A stretch of 64,000 nt of DNA from Dermanyssus gallinae. Taxonomy: Eukaryota; Arthropoda; Arachnida; Mesostigmata; Dermanyssidae. The stretch spans positions 1-64,000 of the forward strand of contig QVRM01001056.1 of NCBI GenBank assembly GCA_003439945.1. Reading direction: 5' to 3'. The position numbers and the translations under genes are program-made. Positions 53,384 to 64,000 of the stretch are shown here, one piece after another. A model generated the notes under the pieces. That model saw only the letters and a program-made list of their open reading frames with translations, ran no database searches and was not told the DNA's origin. Position 1 is the stretch's first letter. Each line of letters begins with the position of its first letter.

Positions 53384-53613
53384 CTGAATACGTACGGTCC
53401 GAGTTCGCGCACGATCGGTCGTTCTCCCTTTATAAAGTCGTTATAGTTCGTGAGATTGAACACGTAGAGTGATTGATAGGAATTTATCGGAGAACCGAAA
53501 TATATCCTGTCTAGAAAAGAATGTCTCAGAAAAGGCTTAGGCTGCTCGCGCTGCATTTCTTTTAGAGTCCAAATTAACAGACCGATGTTAATAGGTAGCA
53601 GAATAACAGCCAT
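53384..53613 (-). CDS. SCRB/CD36-family gene, copy B, first recognised exon
   Basis: From ATG 53613 it encodes 76 codons plus two bases before the donor GTTAGT. MAVILLPINIGLLIW is the N-terminal membrane helix; LKEMQREQPKPFLRHSF, QSLYVFNLTNYNDFIKGERP and ELGPYVF are the ectodomain start (V-F-N-x-T-N and G-P-Y-V-F are hallmarks). The acceptor-like ATTGCAG lies two bases before the ATG, so the exon may begin there with the ATG as start; alternatively the frame continues upstream through LLVYVFLKIAV. No stop is present. Receptors of this family act at the plasma or lysosomal membrane in lipid or lipoprotein uptake. Confidence 0.88.
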
Positions 53614-54399
53614 GACTGCAATTTTTAGAAACACATAAACCAGAAGCCTAAGTAAGTTATACAGCTGACAGGGTGGCTGGAGCAAAATACTGCATACAGT
53701 AGTAATGATTTGTATAAAACCTGCTTTGCCTTAGAGGTTAGTTACGCATACGACAGTATTTTAAAAGGGCGTAAACAACAATTTCTCAGTTGCAAGCAGA
53801 CAATATAATGCGGATCAAAAATTTGGCGAACTGTCATGAGTGCATGACACAAATGCTAGAAACTAAAAATACAAAAGAATTTATTTTTTAGCATATATTT
53901 GGTAGCCACCAAATAAAATATAAAGGTTTGCGTGTGTGTATAATATTGTGATTACACTTGACAGATACTTCAACGATAGGTATGTTTAATGAAATATGAC
54001 TTTGACATAAATTGTGATAGATTGCCTGTAAAAGAGCATGTCAATAGAACAATCTGATGATGATGATGATGACATCGTTAGCATATCCTTGGTTGCAATT
54101 AGCGCAATTTCTAAAACGTTTGGGCTTTATTTACCATGACGTTGCTTGTCGTTTTATCATATGGTAAGTAGTGTGACTTCTGTACTAATGCTGAGTATAC
54201 TTGTAAAATAATTGCCAAACATTATATTTTAGAAACTGTTGATATTTTTGCGGATTTTTAAGGAATGCAATGTTTCCGCCGACTATGCGGTGGAGTGCGG
54301 CTATGCGTATTGACTCCCATAAAATCGATTAAAACGAGCGGCTTAACTGTAATGTGTATAGTTTGCAGCGTCGAAATCAATGCGAAGTTGCCTGTGGCA

Positions 54400-54545
54400 C
54401 GATATCGTCTGAATGCATCTATCGTCATCGCGTTTTCGCTATTGGAAGTTCTACAGGCTTTCTTCAGCAGGCGTATATAGCAGCAGGGCAAGGACAACGA
54501 CGCCCAACACATAAAACCACGAAGGCCAAAGCTCGAACTTAATCA
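54400..54545 (-). other. Conserved island upstream of SCRB copy B
   Basis: It matches the minus-strand island at 5880-5770. Shared words are LPCCYI, LLKKA and SENAMTIDA. A short frame starting at 54545 (MIKFELWPSWFYVLGVVVLA) looks like a membrane helix but is not preserved in copy A. Possibly a 5' exon or promoter region. Confidence 0.4.
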
Positions 54546-55689
54546 TGGCACCGCCTTGTTTCGAACAGTAGTTAGAACGCTTATATATATTTATATATTG
54601 TTCTAGCGATGCATACCATAAGCCTGGGGCACTCTGGTTACGCCTTAGAAGGTTTGCCAACGCCATCGCTCGCTATTAGGTTGTAACCAAGCTATGAGCG
54701 TTTGCTGCGACTAGGGGTCTTTTCTGCTTATGAGTGGGTGGGATCTACGCAGGCATCGTCGCCTGGTGGTAGCCTCATCGACTGCTAGTTGGCGAGCCTC
54801 AGTTCAACTCCTAGATGTTGTTACGTGTATTTTACATCAACTTGTCGCAAGACACTTGGATGCCTAGAGCGATGCCGGTGTAGTCCAACGGTAGCAAGCT
54901 GCGTGGTTATTAAGATATCTCCAGGATTAAGAGAACAACTGCCAAAGAGACACTAATAGTGACCACCTAAGATTCGGTGTTTCGAAGCCGGCTGGGAGCA
55001 AGGCTTGCGGCGGGTCGTTTGGAGAAACAAGGACACCGTCGTTCACCACAGAGTGGAATTTACGCGACGAATCGCTCACGCAGGTGGTGTTTTAGCGAGA
55101 GAGGAAGTCCACATATCGTGATCAACGTAAGGTGAACAAGCTGAAAGTTGACGCGTATAGTGGTCAATTTAATGCTTTCAAAGTAGTGGCCCAGAGAAAG
55201 ACCAGAGAAAGATGATCCTGCTTCTGACGAGTTTACTCGCCGCAGTTATGCACTCTTAAGTTTCCTGGCTGCAAGGTATCAAGCAATAAGACCGCTGTAT
55301 CCGTATGGATCAACACAGAGGGTGTGGCCAGAAACCTTTAAATATCCGCATACCCATCAAGATTTCTCCAAGCTCACAACCCCGGCGGTCACACACTGTC
55401 TTTCAACTCGCGTAACAAGATACTGGATAGAGCTTTGGCAGAAGCTCTGTGAAAATGCTGGCGCGTAAAAAAATGGCTCCTGGGCGTAGGGTCACTTGTC
55501 CCTCAGTCGTTTATCAATTGGTGAAATCGCAGGCCGTCAAATGGCCTTCCACTATTCTATTCGTGTATAAAAGAGTTAAAACTGCAATTACTGCTCGGTA
55601 ATAAAGTTGTGGGTGTCCAATTAGAAGCCCCATGCACCCTGTTTTTTTCTTAAATTCTGCTTTTCAGAAACAAGATTAACACACATCGT

Positions 55690-55750
55690 GGGTCATCTGC
55701 GCCTCGCGACTGGCACATAGTGCGTGGGTTCGAGCCCCACGGTCGCACAT
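55690..55750 (+). other. tRNA T-arm-like sequence
   Basis: CGTGGGTTCGAGCCCCACG forms a T-arm with a B-box. The 5' acceptor strand and anticodon arm cannot be matched, so it is a tRNA pseudogene or a SINE scrap at best. Confidence 0.4.
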
Positions 55751-56784
55751 TTGTATTTATGGGAGTCCGTCTATGAAGCAATGCGAAGAGCAGTCACGTT
55801 CTTGGCTGGGGTCAGCAATGTCGGTTCCTAAGGTCAGCCCCTAACCCATGGCACACTGGGTTTCTTGAAGTAAGAAAGGCACCTTTCTTGCTGGGTGGGA
55901 ATCAAAGCTTCTTTCAAAGTGCTCGCAAAGGCAACTGCAACTCTTGGATTTAAACAGGAGCCGAAAATGTTTGGTCTAGAGTTAAACCATTTGAATGATC
56001 TTCGATTTGACGCCTTGGTTCAATATGTCATAGAGCAGAGGGCCTTCGTCTGTGAGCCTGAATATTCCATCGGAGACGCTGCATCCAGCTGTTTGAAATG
56101 TCACCGGTGTGGACTGGTGAAGAGCATATTTACGTTAACGCGCTTTCCCAGGCTAATTCGCTTCTGGTTTATCGAAGACTCATGATCTACACTCTAAGTG
56201 ACCTCAAGGACAGAAAATACGAAGCAGTCAATTGTGGATGACCTGCCTCAATAGGCTCTATAGGGGATCCACCATCAACGACAATTTAGGTCGGCCAATA
56301 GTGCTCTTGCTTGTTTAAGGCAAGGGCTGACTAATAGGGAGTTGTTGATTGGCTGTGTAAAATTCGAGCTTCGGCCCTAGGATTTTTTTTTATGTCAGAT
56401 CCTTGATTGTCTCTTCGAGTGATTTGCAGAAGCGTATCGAACGAACAGAGGCTGGCCTATTACTAGTGGGCTGACATGTCGGCTTTTGTCTGTCTCTCAT
56501 AAGATGGCATTCTTGTTTCTCCTGGTAGTATTCCTTCCCTAGAGCTTTTATACCCAAAAAGAAGCCAGTTCCGTGTACGCAGGTGGTGGGTGGCCTTAAT
56601 AAGCATATGCTGCAAAATTCTTGTGATAAGCCACTCTCAGTAAGATTCTGGATGCTTCGTAAGTTTTTCGGAATTAAGTAGGCCTAAGGTCAGCCCTTCC
56701 CACGTGTTGGGTTCCAACACGCATTTTATTTTCAAAAACCGAACGGCAAGGCCCGCTAATAATTGTTTGAAGAGACGAGATAAC

Positions 56785-56786
<2 letters not shown>

Positions 56787-56843
<57 letters not shown>
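56787..56843. repeat. (TA)n microsatellite, end of duplication arm B
   Basis: A 57-bp TA array; counterpart of 11121-11183. Confidence 0.95.
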
Positions 56844-56845
<2 letters not shown>

Positions 56846-57615
56846 CTCTAAAACTATGGCTCCCACCACGCGCAGTGTCGACCTAGAATAAACTTACCGC
56901 TCATTGTGATCCGCATGGCGCACAAGTATCATGAGGAGTCTGCGCCTGACGATAAAGGGTCCACTTGAAATGAGAATATATAAGAGAGGTCTGGCAGGAG
57001 TCACGGGAAGTAGCAGACGATCTACGTAAATACTAAAAACTAATACCCCAATAAGAATCGTTGTTACATGACTTTTAGGACTGAAAATTGCCATAACGCT
57101 GATTATTTGATTTTACAGGTCTGAGTAATAACTGACCTTGTAGTTTTCAATATATATATAGTATGATTTTACAGAGCTTCGCAATAAATATACGTGTGGT
57201 GTCTGATGTAAAGTATGGATAGTAAAACAATAATTTTTATAGGCAAACAATGCATAGCCGTTCTACACATGCATACCGATTGACCTTATTGCAGTAGGAA
57301 ATCGATAACGAAGAGCCAGTACACTTTCGCAAAGCACGCACTGTTGCTGAATTACAAACATATCATTGTTACGAATATATGAATCCTAGGCTTGCAAAAT
57401 TTAAGGAAAGCGATAAATCTTCTAAAGCAAGTCGTTGGGGACATAGTGTCATTCTAATAAAACTTTAGCGTTTTAAAAAAAATGATAATGTATCAAATGC
57501 AATTATCGACAATGAAAAGAGTGTTTTCCCTTAGAACGAGGCATGAGAAGTTGACAGCTACAGCAATGCCAGCAACTGTTCTGTTTCACAGGAGAAGCAG
57601 CAGCAATGGTTGAGT
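56844..57615. other. Anonymous DNA
   Basis: No gene recognised. Confidence 0.5.
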
Positions 57616-58003
57616 GTCAATTCCCCTGGTATTCAGTGTACTTTCCGACGAGAAAGAGTGCCCGGACTCCCGCAGAAAGTACTCAGGAGAAGATAGCCTA
57701 GTTAAAGGAACAGCCGCGCTTCAACAGGCCGCTGCCGCAACTAGCAGCGTTTTACAGGTGCTGCTTTTTCGCGCTTCACTAGTAGAACATCTTCCTTACC
57801 CCGCCAGCCAGCCGCCAGCGAATGAAGGGTTGCTACCTAGTTCATACCTGCTGCCCTCTGCTCCTCCTCGTCTCCACTAACTCTTCTATGGGGCAGATCT
57901 GACAGCCCTGAAAAAAAAGACGGTTCCATTAGACCGATAGCGTGCGGCCTTACTTTACGTAGGCTGGTTGCCAAAATAGCGATTGCCATCGCTCGAGGAT
58001 AGC
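57616..58003 (+). pseudogene. RLE-type RT N-terminal fragment
   Basis: FYGADLTALKKK and, after a slip in an A-run, DGSIRPIACGLTLRRLVAKI reproduce the start of the RT fingers of the family (relative at 61530-61480: FGARLFALKRKDGSVRPIAC). A stop precedes FYGA. The rest of the RT is absent. Confidence 0.75.
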
Positions 58004-58141
58004 ATCTCGACTTCCCGGGAAGCGCCGGCAGCCACCACATCGAGATCATCATGGACAACCTGACACGACCGGCCAGCCACATGCGGACGTCCATATGGCA
58101 TGTGCACCATCGTTTACGGAACGCGCCACATCCATGGTATC

Positions 58142-58163
58142 GGCATCATCATCATCATCATCA
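58142..58163 (+). repeat. (CAT)n microsatellite
   Basis: Seven CAT units. Confidence 0.9.
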
Positions 58164-59129
58164 AAACTACACACCGACCGGCGGGGGCGGCACCACCGAA
58201 GACAACGTGCACAGCCGGGGAGGAGCGGTTAATCCGACTAATCAACGGCGTGATAGATTCGAGGCATTTTTATAACATTATGACTAAACGACCGCTCGAG
58301 CAAATACTTAAATAGCCCGGGAGAAGGATGCTTATTACGCATTCTCCGTCCGGCTACCTTACGAGTCCGATCTTATGCTGTGTGTTGTCATTCATTGCAC
58401 TGAGTCTCTCGTGCTGTAGTCGCCGCCCGGCTGAACTACCATCTCCAGTAACTAAGCGTAACAACAACATCGTTAGAGTATTTTATACTGCTAGCACAAC
58501 TGCCTTGTGTTTGCAGAACGCTCCATAACCTATGATGGCCTGTCACTCATGTGCTACTCATGCGCTTTCTTGGGTTGTTATCCAAACTCCGGTTCTAGCT
58601 TAAATCTTGAGGTAAATTGCAATTGTTCAATAATTGGTAAAATAAACAAGATATTAATACCTTGGTTTGAAGTTCCAGAATGCGCAAACTTAAGGTAGTG
58701 TATTTATTGTTGTACTAGTTGCGGCACAATGCCTCCCCTAAATTTAAGAAGATGAACGTGAAAAGAAGAAAATATATTGCATTTTTGTGGAATGTACAAG
58801 CGTTCTGATGCACCATAGCCATACACGCAATAACCCTTCTTCTGTTGAGGCTACTTCTAATAAAGCTGTCCTGTCCAGAAATTCTGCTAACAATGTTGTA
58901 AGGCATCTATATTGGGCTGAGTCGTCCGATGTTTTAGCAGGGGAACTGTGTAGTCTGCGTATTCACATACTCAGCAGAGGAAACGTATACCAGCTGTAAC
59001 AGGAGGCTAGATTCAAGAACAAAAATGGTAACAACTTGAACGATCCAAACCTCTCCCGGGGTTTCGCGTCGGAACGCATCCTTAAGAAAAATATAGGTTG
59101 AGGACAAAGTTGATTATCTCGAAAGTGTT
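58164..59129. other. Anonymous DNA
   Basis: No supported feature. Confidence 0.45.
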
Positions 59130-59480
59130 TCGAACAGTGCTCCGGAGTAATTCGGGTTCAGGAAGAGTCGCGGCACAGGCCGCGATCCATGTATTCTAGT
59201 CGGAAGTTGAGCGGGGTTTGGCTTTGCCTGGAGGTCACTTGTACGCCGTCCTTACGTCGTTATCGATTGTGTCAACGCCTTCGATAAAGCCCACCGTCAC
59301 TTACTAGTCGATTCATTTTGACATACTGGTTCTTTCCTACGAGTGCTTCTTTGTTGAAGACCGCCTTGACATAAACATAAGCGGTGAGGGCACTTTGCAC
59401 CTAAGTCAAAACGTAGAGACCCTCTGAATTGTGTCTGTTCGTCTTACTCGGATGACATAGTAGTGGCTTACTGGTAACTT
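59130..59480 (+). pseudogene. Reverse transcriptase fragment, unclassified
   Basis: FGFRKSRGT, YVVIDCVNAFDKAHRHLLVD (motif A) and SYSDDIVVAY (motif C) are in one orientation and at roughly correct spacing, but motif B and parts of the fingers are missing and stops intervene. Confidence 0.65.
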
Positions 59481-59699
59481 GCCTTTACTGTAAGGGTCTG
59501 TAAATAAATTTGCGGAAGACGAAAGCCATTTAGCATACGTAATACCTTCTAGGATGGCCGCTGAAGTGTTCAAATTATAGAAATTAATAATTAAATATAT
59601 AAATTCGTCATTAAATATGACGACTGTATTGCAGTTCTGTACCACTTTAAAATACTAAGTTATAGCGAAATGAACAATACTTATGTATTGTTTCACACC
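59481..59699. other. Anonymous DNA
   Basis: Nothing recognised; it contains AATAAATA words near the 3' end of the minus-strand element that follows. Confidence 0.4.
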
Positions 59700-62600
59700 T
59701 CACAATTATTTATTCAATGCAATCAATCATTCAGGGTGGGAACATGATATTTGGGTCCCTGCGAACGTGTGCACCGTTACGAGGGGTCCAGTGTAGGGAC
59801 CAGCCATTTCTGGAGAGTGCCCCGAACCGAGGCCGCATTGCGCCGTTGCACATCCAGCGACAGGCGCTGTCTGAAAAAAATCACCCGCTCGTTTGTCTCC
59901 GCTGGCTAGAATCAGGCGTTTCCCAACTTTTTGTAGCAAACTTCGAGTGGATGGACCGGGCCTGCCAAGGGTCTCGAAGGCAAGGGGGTAAAACTTGTAC
60001 GGGTACCCAATGTTCTGGTACTTTCTAACCTTGCCTTCCTCGGCGAGAGCCAAAGCATGACCAGCCCGGGCCGCGCCAGCACTGACCACTGAAGGGGCTA
60101 ATGAGTCAGTAACTGTCGCGTCCCAAACCAGCATGCATCCGCTCTCGACCGGAGTTAAGGTAAGCCCGTCAGGTCTCTTGCCGCCCTCCCTGTCTAGTCC
60201 GATGGGTTCAAGGACGCACGGCAGACCACTGGATCGTAAAGCTCGACTGAAGGTTTCATTCAGGGCTTGGTGTCTTGCTCGCCTACCTACGCTAACGATA
60301 CAGGACAGCCCGTGGCAGCCTGGCATTGTGTGCGTCCGTCGTGCATCCCGCAATGAGGTCTACGACCCTTTGCTTATATAGAACTGTTGACTATTCTTTC
60401 TGATGTCTAGCTTCGGCGGGCTCGTGGCCGCACAGGGCAACTGCTCTACGGCGGCTTGTTTCCAATCGGGCTTCTAAGTCTGTGAGGGCAGCCGAATCGA
60501 GGAGGGTTCTAGCCTGTTGCATAGACCTGTGTAGAGAGGCTGCCAGAGCTATCTCAGATAGGACAGTCGCATCAGGTAACCCTAGGCCACCCCAAAGAAC
60601 GGAGAGTAGAGCTTGTTGGCGTGCACCCGTGGATAGACTGAGGTTCAGCAACGCCTCTGCTGTCGCCAGCATGCTGTCGTTGAGTCGTTCAAGAAGTCCG
60701 GATGCCAGTGAACAATCTGCACCTCGAAACAAGTAGTTGAGACGTAGGACCGAAAAGGAGGATCTCAGAAGAAAGAGGCCTCGATGAGAACCCACCAAGT
60801 GAATGCGTGACATAGCACCTTCTAGCTTGGCCAGCCACCTCTCGAGGGCAGCCGGCACTCCTTGCAGGAAAAGGGGTACGCCCAACAACTCTAAATCCGA
60901 CAGTCTTGCACCCTGGGAGAGCCTCCAGCACTTTAGAGTCCGCAGCACCTTCTATAACATGGACCTCACACTTCGCAGGGTTTAGAGCCAGGCCGCTCCG
61001 TTCAGCGAACTCGATGATTCTCTGGATGTCCCTTAGAACTGCATTGGGGGCGCCACCCAGTACACTGTCGTCCAAGTACCATACGTTTAGCGGGCACTCG
61101 AGAGAGTCAACTAACTCTTTGACAGCCAGGCAGAACAGCGGCGGGCCCAGCGGGTCGCCCTGCTGTACCCCAGTCTGCGACATTATGACATCGTGCGGCA
61201 GAAGAAGGCAGGATGGCTCCTAATAAGCAAGTTCCACCTGGTGGAACATGCTCGGGACCCAAGCTTTCACCGCACTCAACAAATCGTACCTTCGGATACT
61301 GTTGAACGCGTTCCTGAAGTCAAGCTTGACCACAAGGGTAGCTTCAGAGCGTGACTCCAAAAAGGACCGAGTCGAATGAACTGCGGCCTCACATCCTCCC
61401 GGTGTCGCAAACCCAAGCTAATGGTCACCAAGAGTACATAAGATGTCCGCCTTGTTCTCAAATATGCCGATTTTTGCCGCTAGCCTTCGGATTGCAGATG
61501 AGCATGCGATGGGCCTCACGCTGCCATCTTTCCTCTTGAGGGCGAAAAGTCGGGCCCCAAAGATGAGCAGTCGCCATTCGGAGAGCGGCGAGCCCCAGCA
61601 AAAAAGATCAACGACTTTGGCGAGGGCGGCCGCAAGGCGGTCGGCGACAGCTCCTAAAGCGGGGGACAGCAGGTCTTGTAGAAGCCGTGGTCTGATGAAA
61701 TCAAGGCCCGCGGCATAACTTCGTGAAAACGTTTTTATGGCAGATCGAACATTGTCGGTTGATGTGGTTGATGGCAAGGGCACTTAAGGAGGGCTGGGCC
61801 AGGACAGAGGTGACGGCGCGGGCGGGTGCTTATCCAAGAGCAAAACCGTCTCGCTAGGCTTCTGCGCCAGCGTGTCTTCTGAGATTAAGACCCTGGCCGC
61901 CAAAAAGACGTTCCTTTCCGAAAGCTTAGTAATAACTAGCCGGACGGTATCAACTGTTCGCTGTCGGGGACGTACGTTTGAAAGAGGACTACTGCCATCG
62001 TCAAACCGTCTCCCCTGAGCAAAGTCGCGAAGGTTCTTCCGAACAATAAACGCCAATGACCGGTCATCCTTCCCACCATCGGGGAGGCGGAGGACAACAA
62101 GCGCGAAAGAGAAGAGGGAAAGCCAGGCCGTGTCGTCGTTGTTCTCTGCGACTGAGCACAGGACCTTAGTGAACTCTTCGGCTACTTGCCTACGTACTGA
62201 CTTTAGCAAAATGCCGACCAACCGCCAGCGGCGAAAGACGTCTTGAATAACGCCGATTAATCCATCCGCGGTAAACCGAGAGTTTGAGGGCCGTGACTCC
62301 TCGTCAATGTTGTAGGCAATCACTCCGTGCTTGGTCGTTATGTGCCGACGCAGACCTCTCTGTGTAAACAAAAGCCCGGAAGTTGGGCAGGGGGGCCTGT
62401 TGGGGTCCGACTGCCCGGGCTGCGGGCTTGGCACGCAGTAAGGCCTGTTGTCGCCGTGGTCTGTCATTACAAGGCGAGACCCTTTAACTTGCCCACCACG
62501 GAAAGCAGTCCCATCAGAGGTCGCAACGCTTCCTCTAAAGACCTCAACACCGTAGATCATTCTGGTCTGATTCCCTGTAGAAGATCCGCTAGCCCTGAGA

Positions 62601-62820
62601 GCGACGAACCGGTGCCGGCGCTTGAGCGGGCTTTACTTGCTCTCGGGGCCTTTTTCGAGTGGTTGTAGCGACGGGTCCTGCTCGTTGGCAACCTATAGCC
62701 GCGCTTCTTTTTTTAAAGCTTCGGTATAGGTTTCGGCTTGGGTAGAACGACCTGTGGGTCAACCCCAGCTGCTGGCGAAATCCCCCTAACCACGGTTGCG
62801 TAGGTAGGGCCCTACGCAAG
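59700..62820 (-). mobile_element. RLE-type non-LTR retrotransposon ORF2, long but inactivated
   Basis: Minus strand, in order: a C2H2-type finger remnant (CPTSGLLFTQRGLRRHITTKH, second Cys lost, about 62400-62340), KDGSVRPIACSSAIRRLAAK (fingers), LGFATPGGCEAAVHS, VVKLDFRNAFNSIRR (motif A), GVQQGDPLGPPLFCLAV (motif B), LNVWYLDDSVLGG (motif C), GLALNPAKCEV, thumb and linker, then the endonuclease RPDGLTL and MLVWDATVTDSLAP with FYPLAFETLG. From 62560 to about 60950 a single frame is kept with three nonsense codons; frameshifts then separate the RT, linker and endonuclease. Such elements insert by target-primed reverse transcription using a PD-(D/E)xK-like nuclease. Confidence 0.92.
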
Positions 62821-62839
62821 AGGGCTGTCGAGAAAAGGT

Positions 62840-63502
62840 AAGGATTACTTTCGTCAGCGGCAACTTTCCGCCTGCGGACGAACGATCTAGCCGACGCGCT
62901 CAGTGTTCCGCCAGTTCGCCGGCAATGAAAACTGGGCTAACCCCCTCAATCGTGGCGCTAAATGAGGTGACGGCTGGGCAAGCAGCCGATACGGGGCACC
63001 CTCCTAGGCTTGACACACAAAGTAGCGCATTAACGCTCTTTAAGTCTTTTACCAAGACCGCAATTGACTGGGTATTACCAGAAAATTTACAGCCTGGTGA
63101 CACGGCTTAGATCTCTTTGAAGATTGTAAGCATTGAACCTTTAGAAAATGACATAGCATCCGATTCGACGGTTGGTTGTCTTCGAAACCTTAAACAGGTT
63201 AATTGCCCGGCTTCGATGTTACATCGAAGCTTATTAAGCTGTCATTGCTCGCGTGAAATAGTGGCCTTCTCCTTCCGCGAAACCACTTTTGTGAAACCTT
63301 TGAAGTTCACTAGCCCGTGCGGTCCGATTATTGTCTCTTCAATACCAGATTGCCTGCGCCGCTTGCAGCCAACGCGATCATGTGGTAACACATTACTGCC
63401 GTCGTCGTTGCCGGTGGCAGTGTACTCCATCTCACCGTCGGGCATGGGAGATGCAGGAACGGGCAAAACACGGGCGTCCTTTTTTTCACAAAGTATCTTC
63501 AT
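62840..63502 (-). pseudogene. gag-like ORF1 upstream of the RLE-type ORF2
   Basis: The minus strand reads CKRRRQSGIEE, FTKVVSRKEKATISREQ, a stop, KGSMLTIFKEI, a stop, AVSPGCKF, VSAACPAVTSFSATIEGVSP and KLPLTKVILTFSRQP. These line up in order with TKRRKCSLTEA, FSVVISRRVKNAISREQ, EGSMLRLFKEIYAISPG, VSAVCPALTSFRARIQGVNV and KIPLSRVILTFDRQP of the intact gag at 3154-4347. The zinc knuckles are missing: similarity stops at about 62840, just where the ORF2 region begins. Three stops are present. Confidence 0.88.
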
Positions 63503-63509
63503 TTGTTAC

Positions 63510-64000
63510 AATTGTGGAAACTGTGCCGGTTATGGAAATTTCAAACTTAATTGTGAACGATCAAGGTAAGTAAATTTGCCTTCCGGATGAGATGGTCCCA
63601 TTATAGTACATGGCTCTGACGACGGCTTGAAACAGAAAGAACTTTCGCGCGGTGCAGTCAATCTTGGCACAGAATGCAACCAGTAATTCATTTCACCAGT
63701 TATTACAATTTTAAAGGAGCTTATATATCTTCTTTGGACAGCAGATATTCTTATTCATATATATGCATTCTGCATTTCCGAGTTTTTCCAAAAAACAAAA
63801 GACAGCAAGACATTTATTTTTCTGTTCGTCGTTGCCTAATATGTTTTTTAAAGATAACACTATTACTTTATTATTCGCTTTTAAAATTACGTATTTTATG
63901 CATGTATATTTTTATTCAATACTATCATTATTACTATCACTTTACAACTCATTCTCCGAAAAAAACTTCGTATATATCTGGGCTGTTTTTTGCATCTTAC
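63510..64000. other. AT-rich DNA, no gene recognised
   Basis: A plus-strand CYNCGNCAGYGNFKLNC word at 63508-63560 resembles a spoiled CCHC knuckle but is isolated. Confidence 0.35.

Larger units (their letters stand above)
52177..56780. repeat. Segmental duplication arm B, part 2 (matches 1583-11110)
   Basis: Continuous with arm A except for the insertions listed there and some indels. It provides the empty-site sequence for the arm A insertions. Confidence 0.85.

Noticed and set aside
54451..54666. Possible small membrane protein (MIKFELWPSWFYVLGVVVLA)
   Set aside because: The ATG and the frame are not kept in the duplicated copy at 5880, and a stop follows soon after the hydrophobic stretch.
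55690..55750. Complete tRNA gene
   Set aside because: A good T-arm is present but no matching acceptor strand, D-arm or anticodon arm can be drawn at the right spacing.
59700..62560. Genetic code in which TAG encodes glutamine (TAG replaces Q codons in several retroelement frames)
   Set aside because: TAA and TGA interruptions and frameshifts are equally common in the same elements, and CAG to TAG is an ordinary C-to-T decay step.
1..64000. CRISPR array, prophage, operon or plasmid features
   Set aside because: No spaced direct repeats, no phage or operon structure; all repeats seen are microsatellites, minisatellites, mobile elements or duplications of a eukaryotic genome.

Overview
This window is eukaryotic, almost certainly arthropod nuclear DNA. 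It has AT-rich introns, many (TA)n microsatellites, mariner (DD34D) elements, R1-clade and restriction-like-endonuclease (RLE) type non-LTR retrotransposons, tRNA-derived SINE pieces, and a host gene of the CD36/scavenger-receptor-B (SCRB) family split into short exons with GT-AG borders. The mix resembles tick or mite genomes, but nothing in the window fixes the species. No bacterial operon, rRNA gene, intact tRNA gene or CRISPR array was seen.

Host gene. Five exons of one SCRB gene (copy B) lie colinearly on the minus strand: 53384-53613 (N-terminal membrane segment to the GPYVF motif), 42853-43017, 39704-39894, 37861-38074 (CFC and PHFLYAD motifs) and 29969-30082 (RIQVN ... LPIFW motif). 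Its introns are packed with transposons. An in-frame TAG in the 37.9 kb exon makes its integrity doubtful. Copy A is a shorter second copy (4866-5101 and 1-226, minus strand). It has frameshifts in both exons and runs off the left edge. The two copies sit in a segmental duplication: 1-345 matches about 39655-40020, and 1583-11110 matches 52177-56780. Comparing the arms shows which mobile elements arrived after duplication.

Layout. 0-11 kb: duplication arm A, into which were inserted a gag/RLE retroelement (2717-4809), a mariner (6036-7320), a SINE (8243-8480) and a palindromic MITE (8550-9265). 11-15 kb: mosaic of R1-clade pieces with an internal duplication. 15.6-18.2 kb: a mariner with a 5'-truncated retroelement nested in it. 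18.7-20.5 kb: R1 and RLE remnants. 20.65-25.52 kb: the most complete element, an R1-clade retrotransposon with both ORFs. 27.5-29.7 kb: R1 and mariner relics. 29.9-43.7 kb: SCRB exons separated by a palindromic MITE, a second copy of the first mariner family, RT fragments, an RLE relic, a tandem intronic repeat and an R1 relic. 44.9-48.6 kb: a gag plus apurinic-type endonuclease (APE) element followed by an RLE 3' end. 48.9-52.2 kb: an R1 fragment, a SINE and anonymous DNA. 52.2-56.8 kb: duplication arm B with the first recognised SCRB exon. 57.6-63.5 kb: RT fragments and a long RLE-type retroelement on the minus strand, preceded by a gag-like ORF1.

The most interesting signal is that a gag-like ORF1 with CCHC knuckles (3154-4347) and a clear homologue (63502-62840) each lie directly upstream, on the same strand, of RLE-type ORF2 sequence. 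RLE-type elements normally have one ORF and no gag-like ORF1. A third locus (46.3-48.6 kb) has gag, APE and an RLE C-terminus in order. Either a two-ORF RLE lineage is present or these are recurrent chimeras. Most recognised ORFs are broken by stops or frameshifts.
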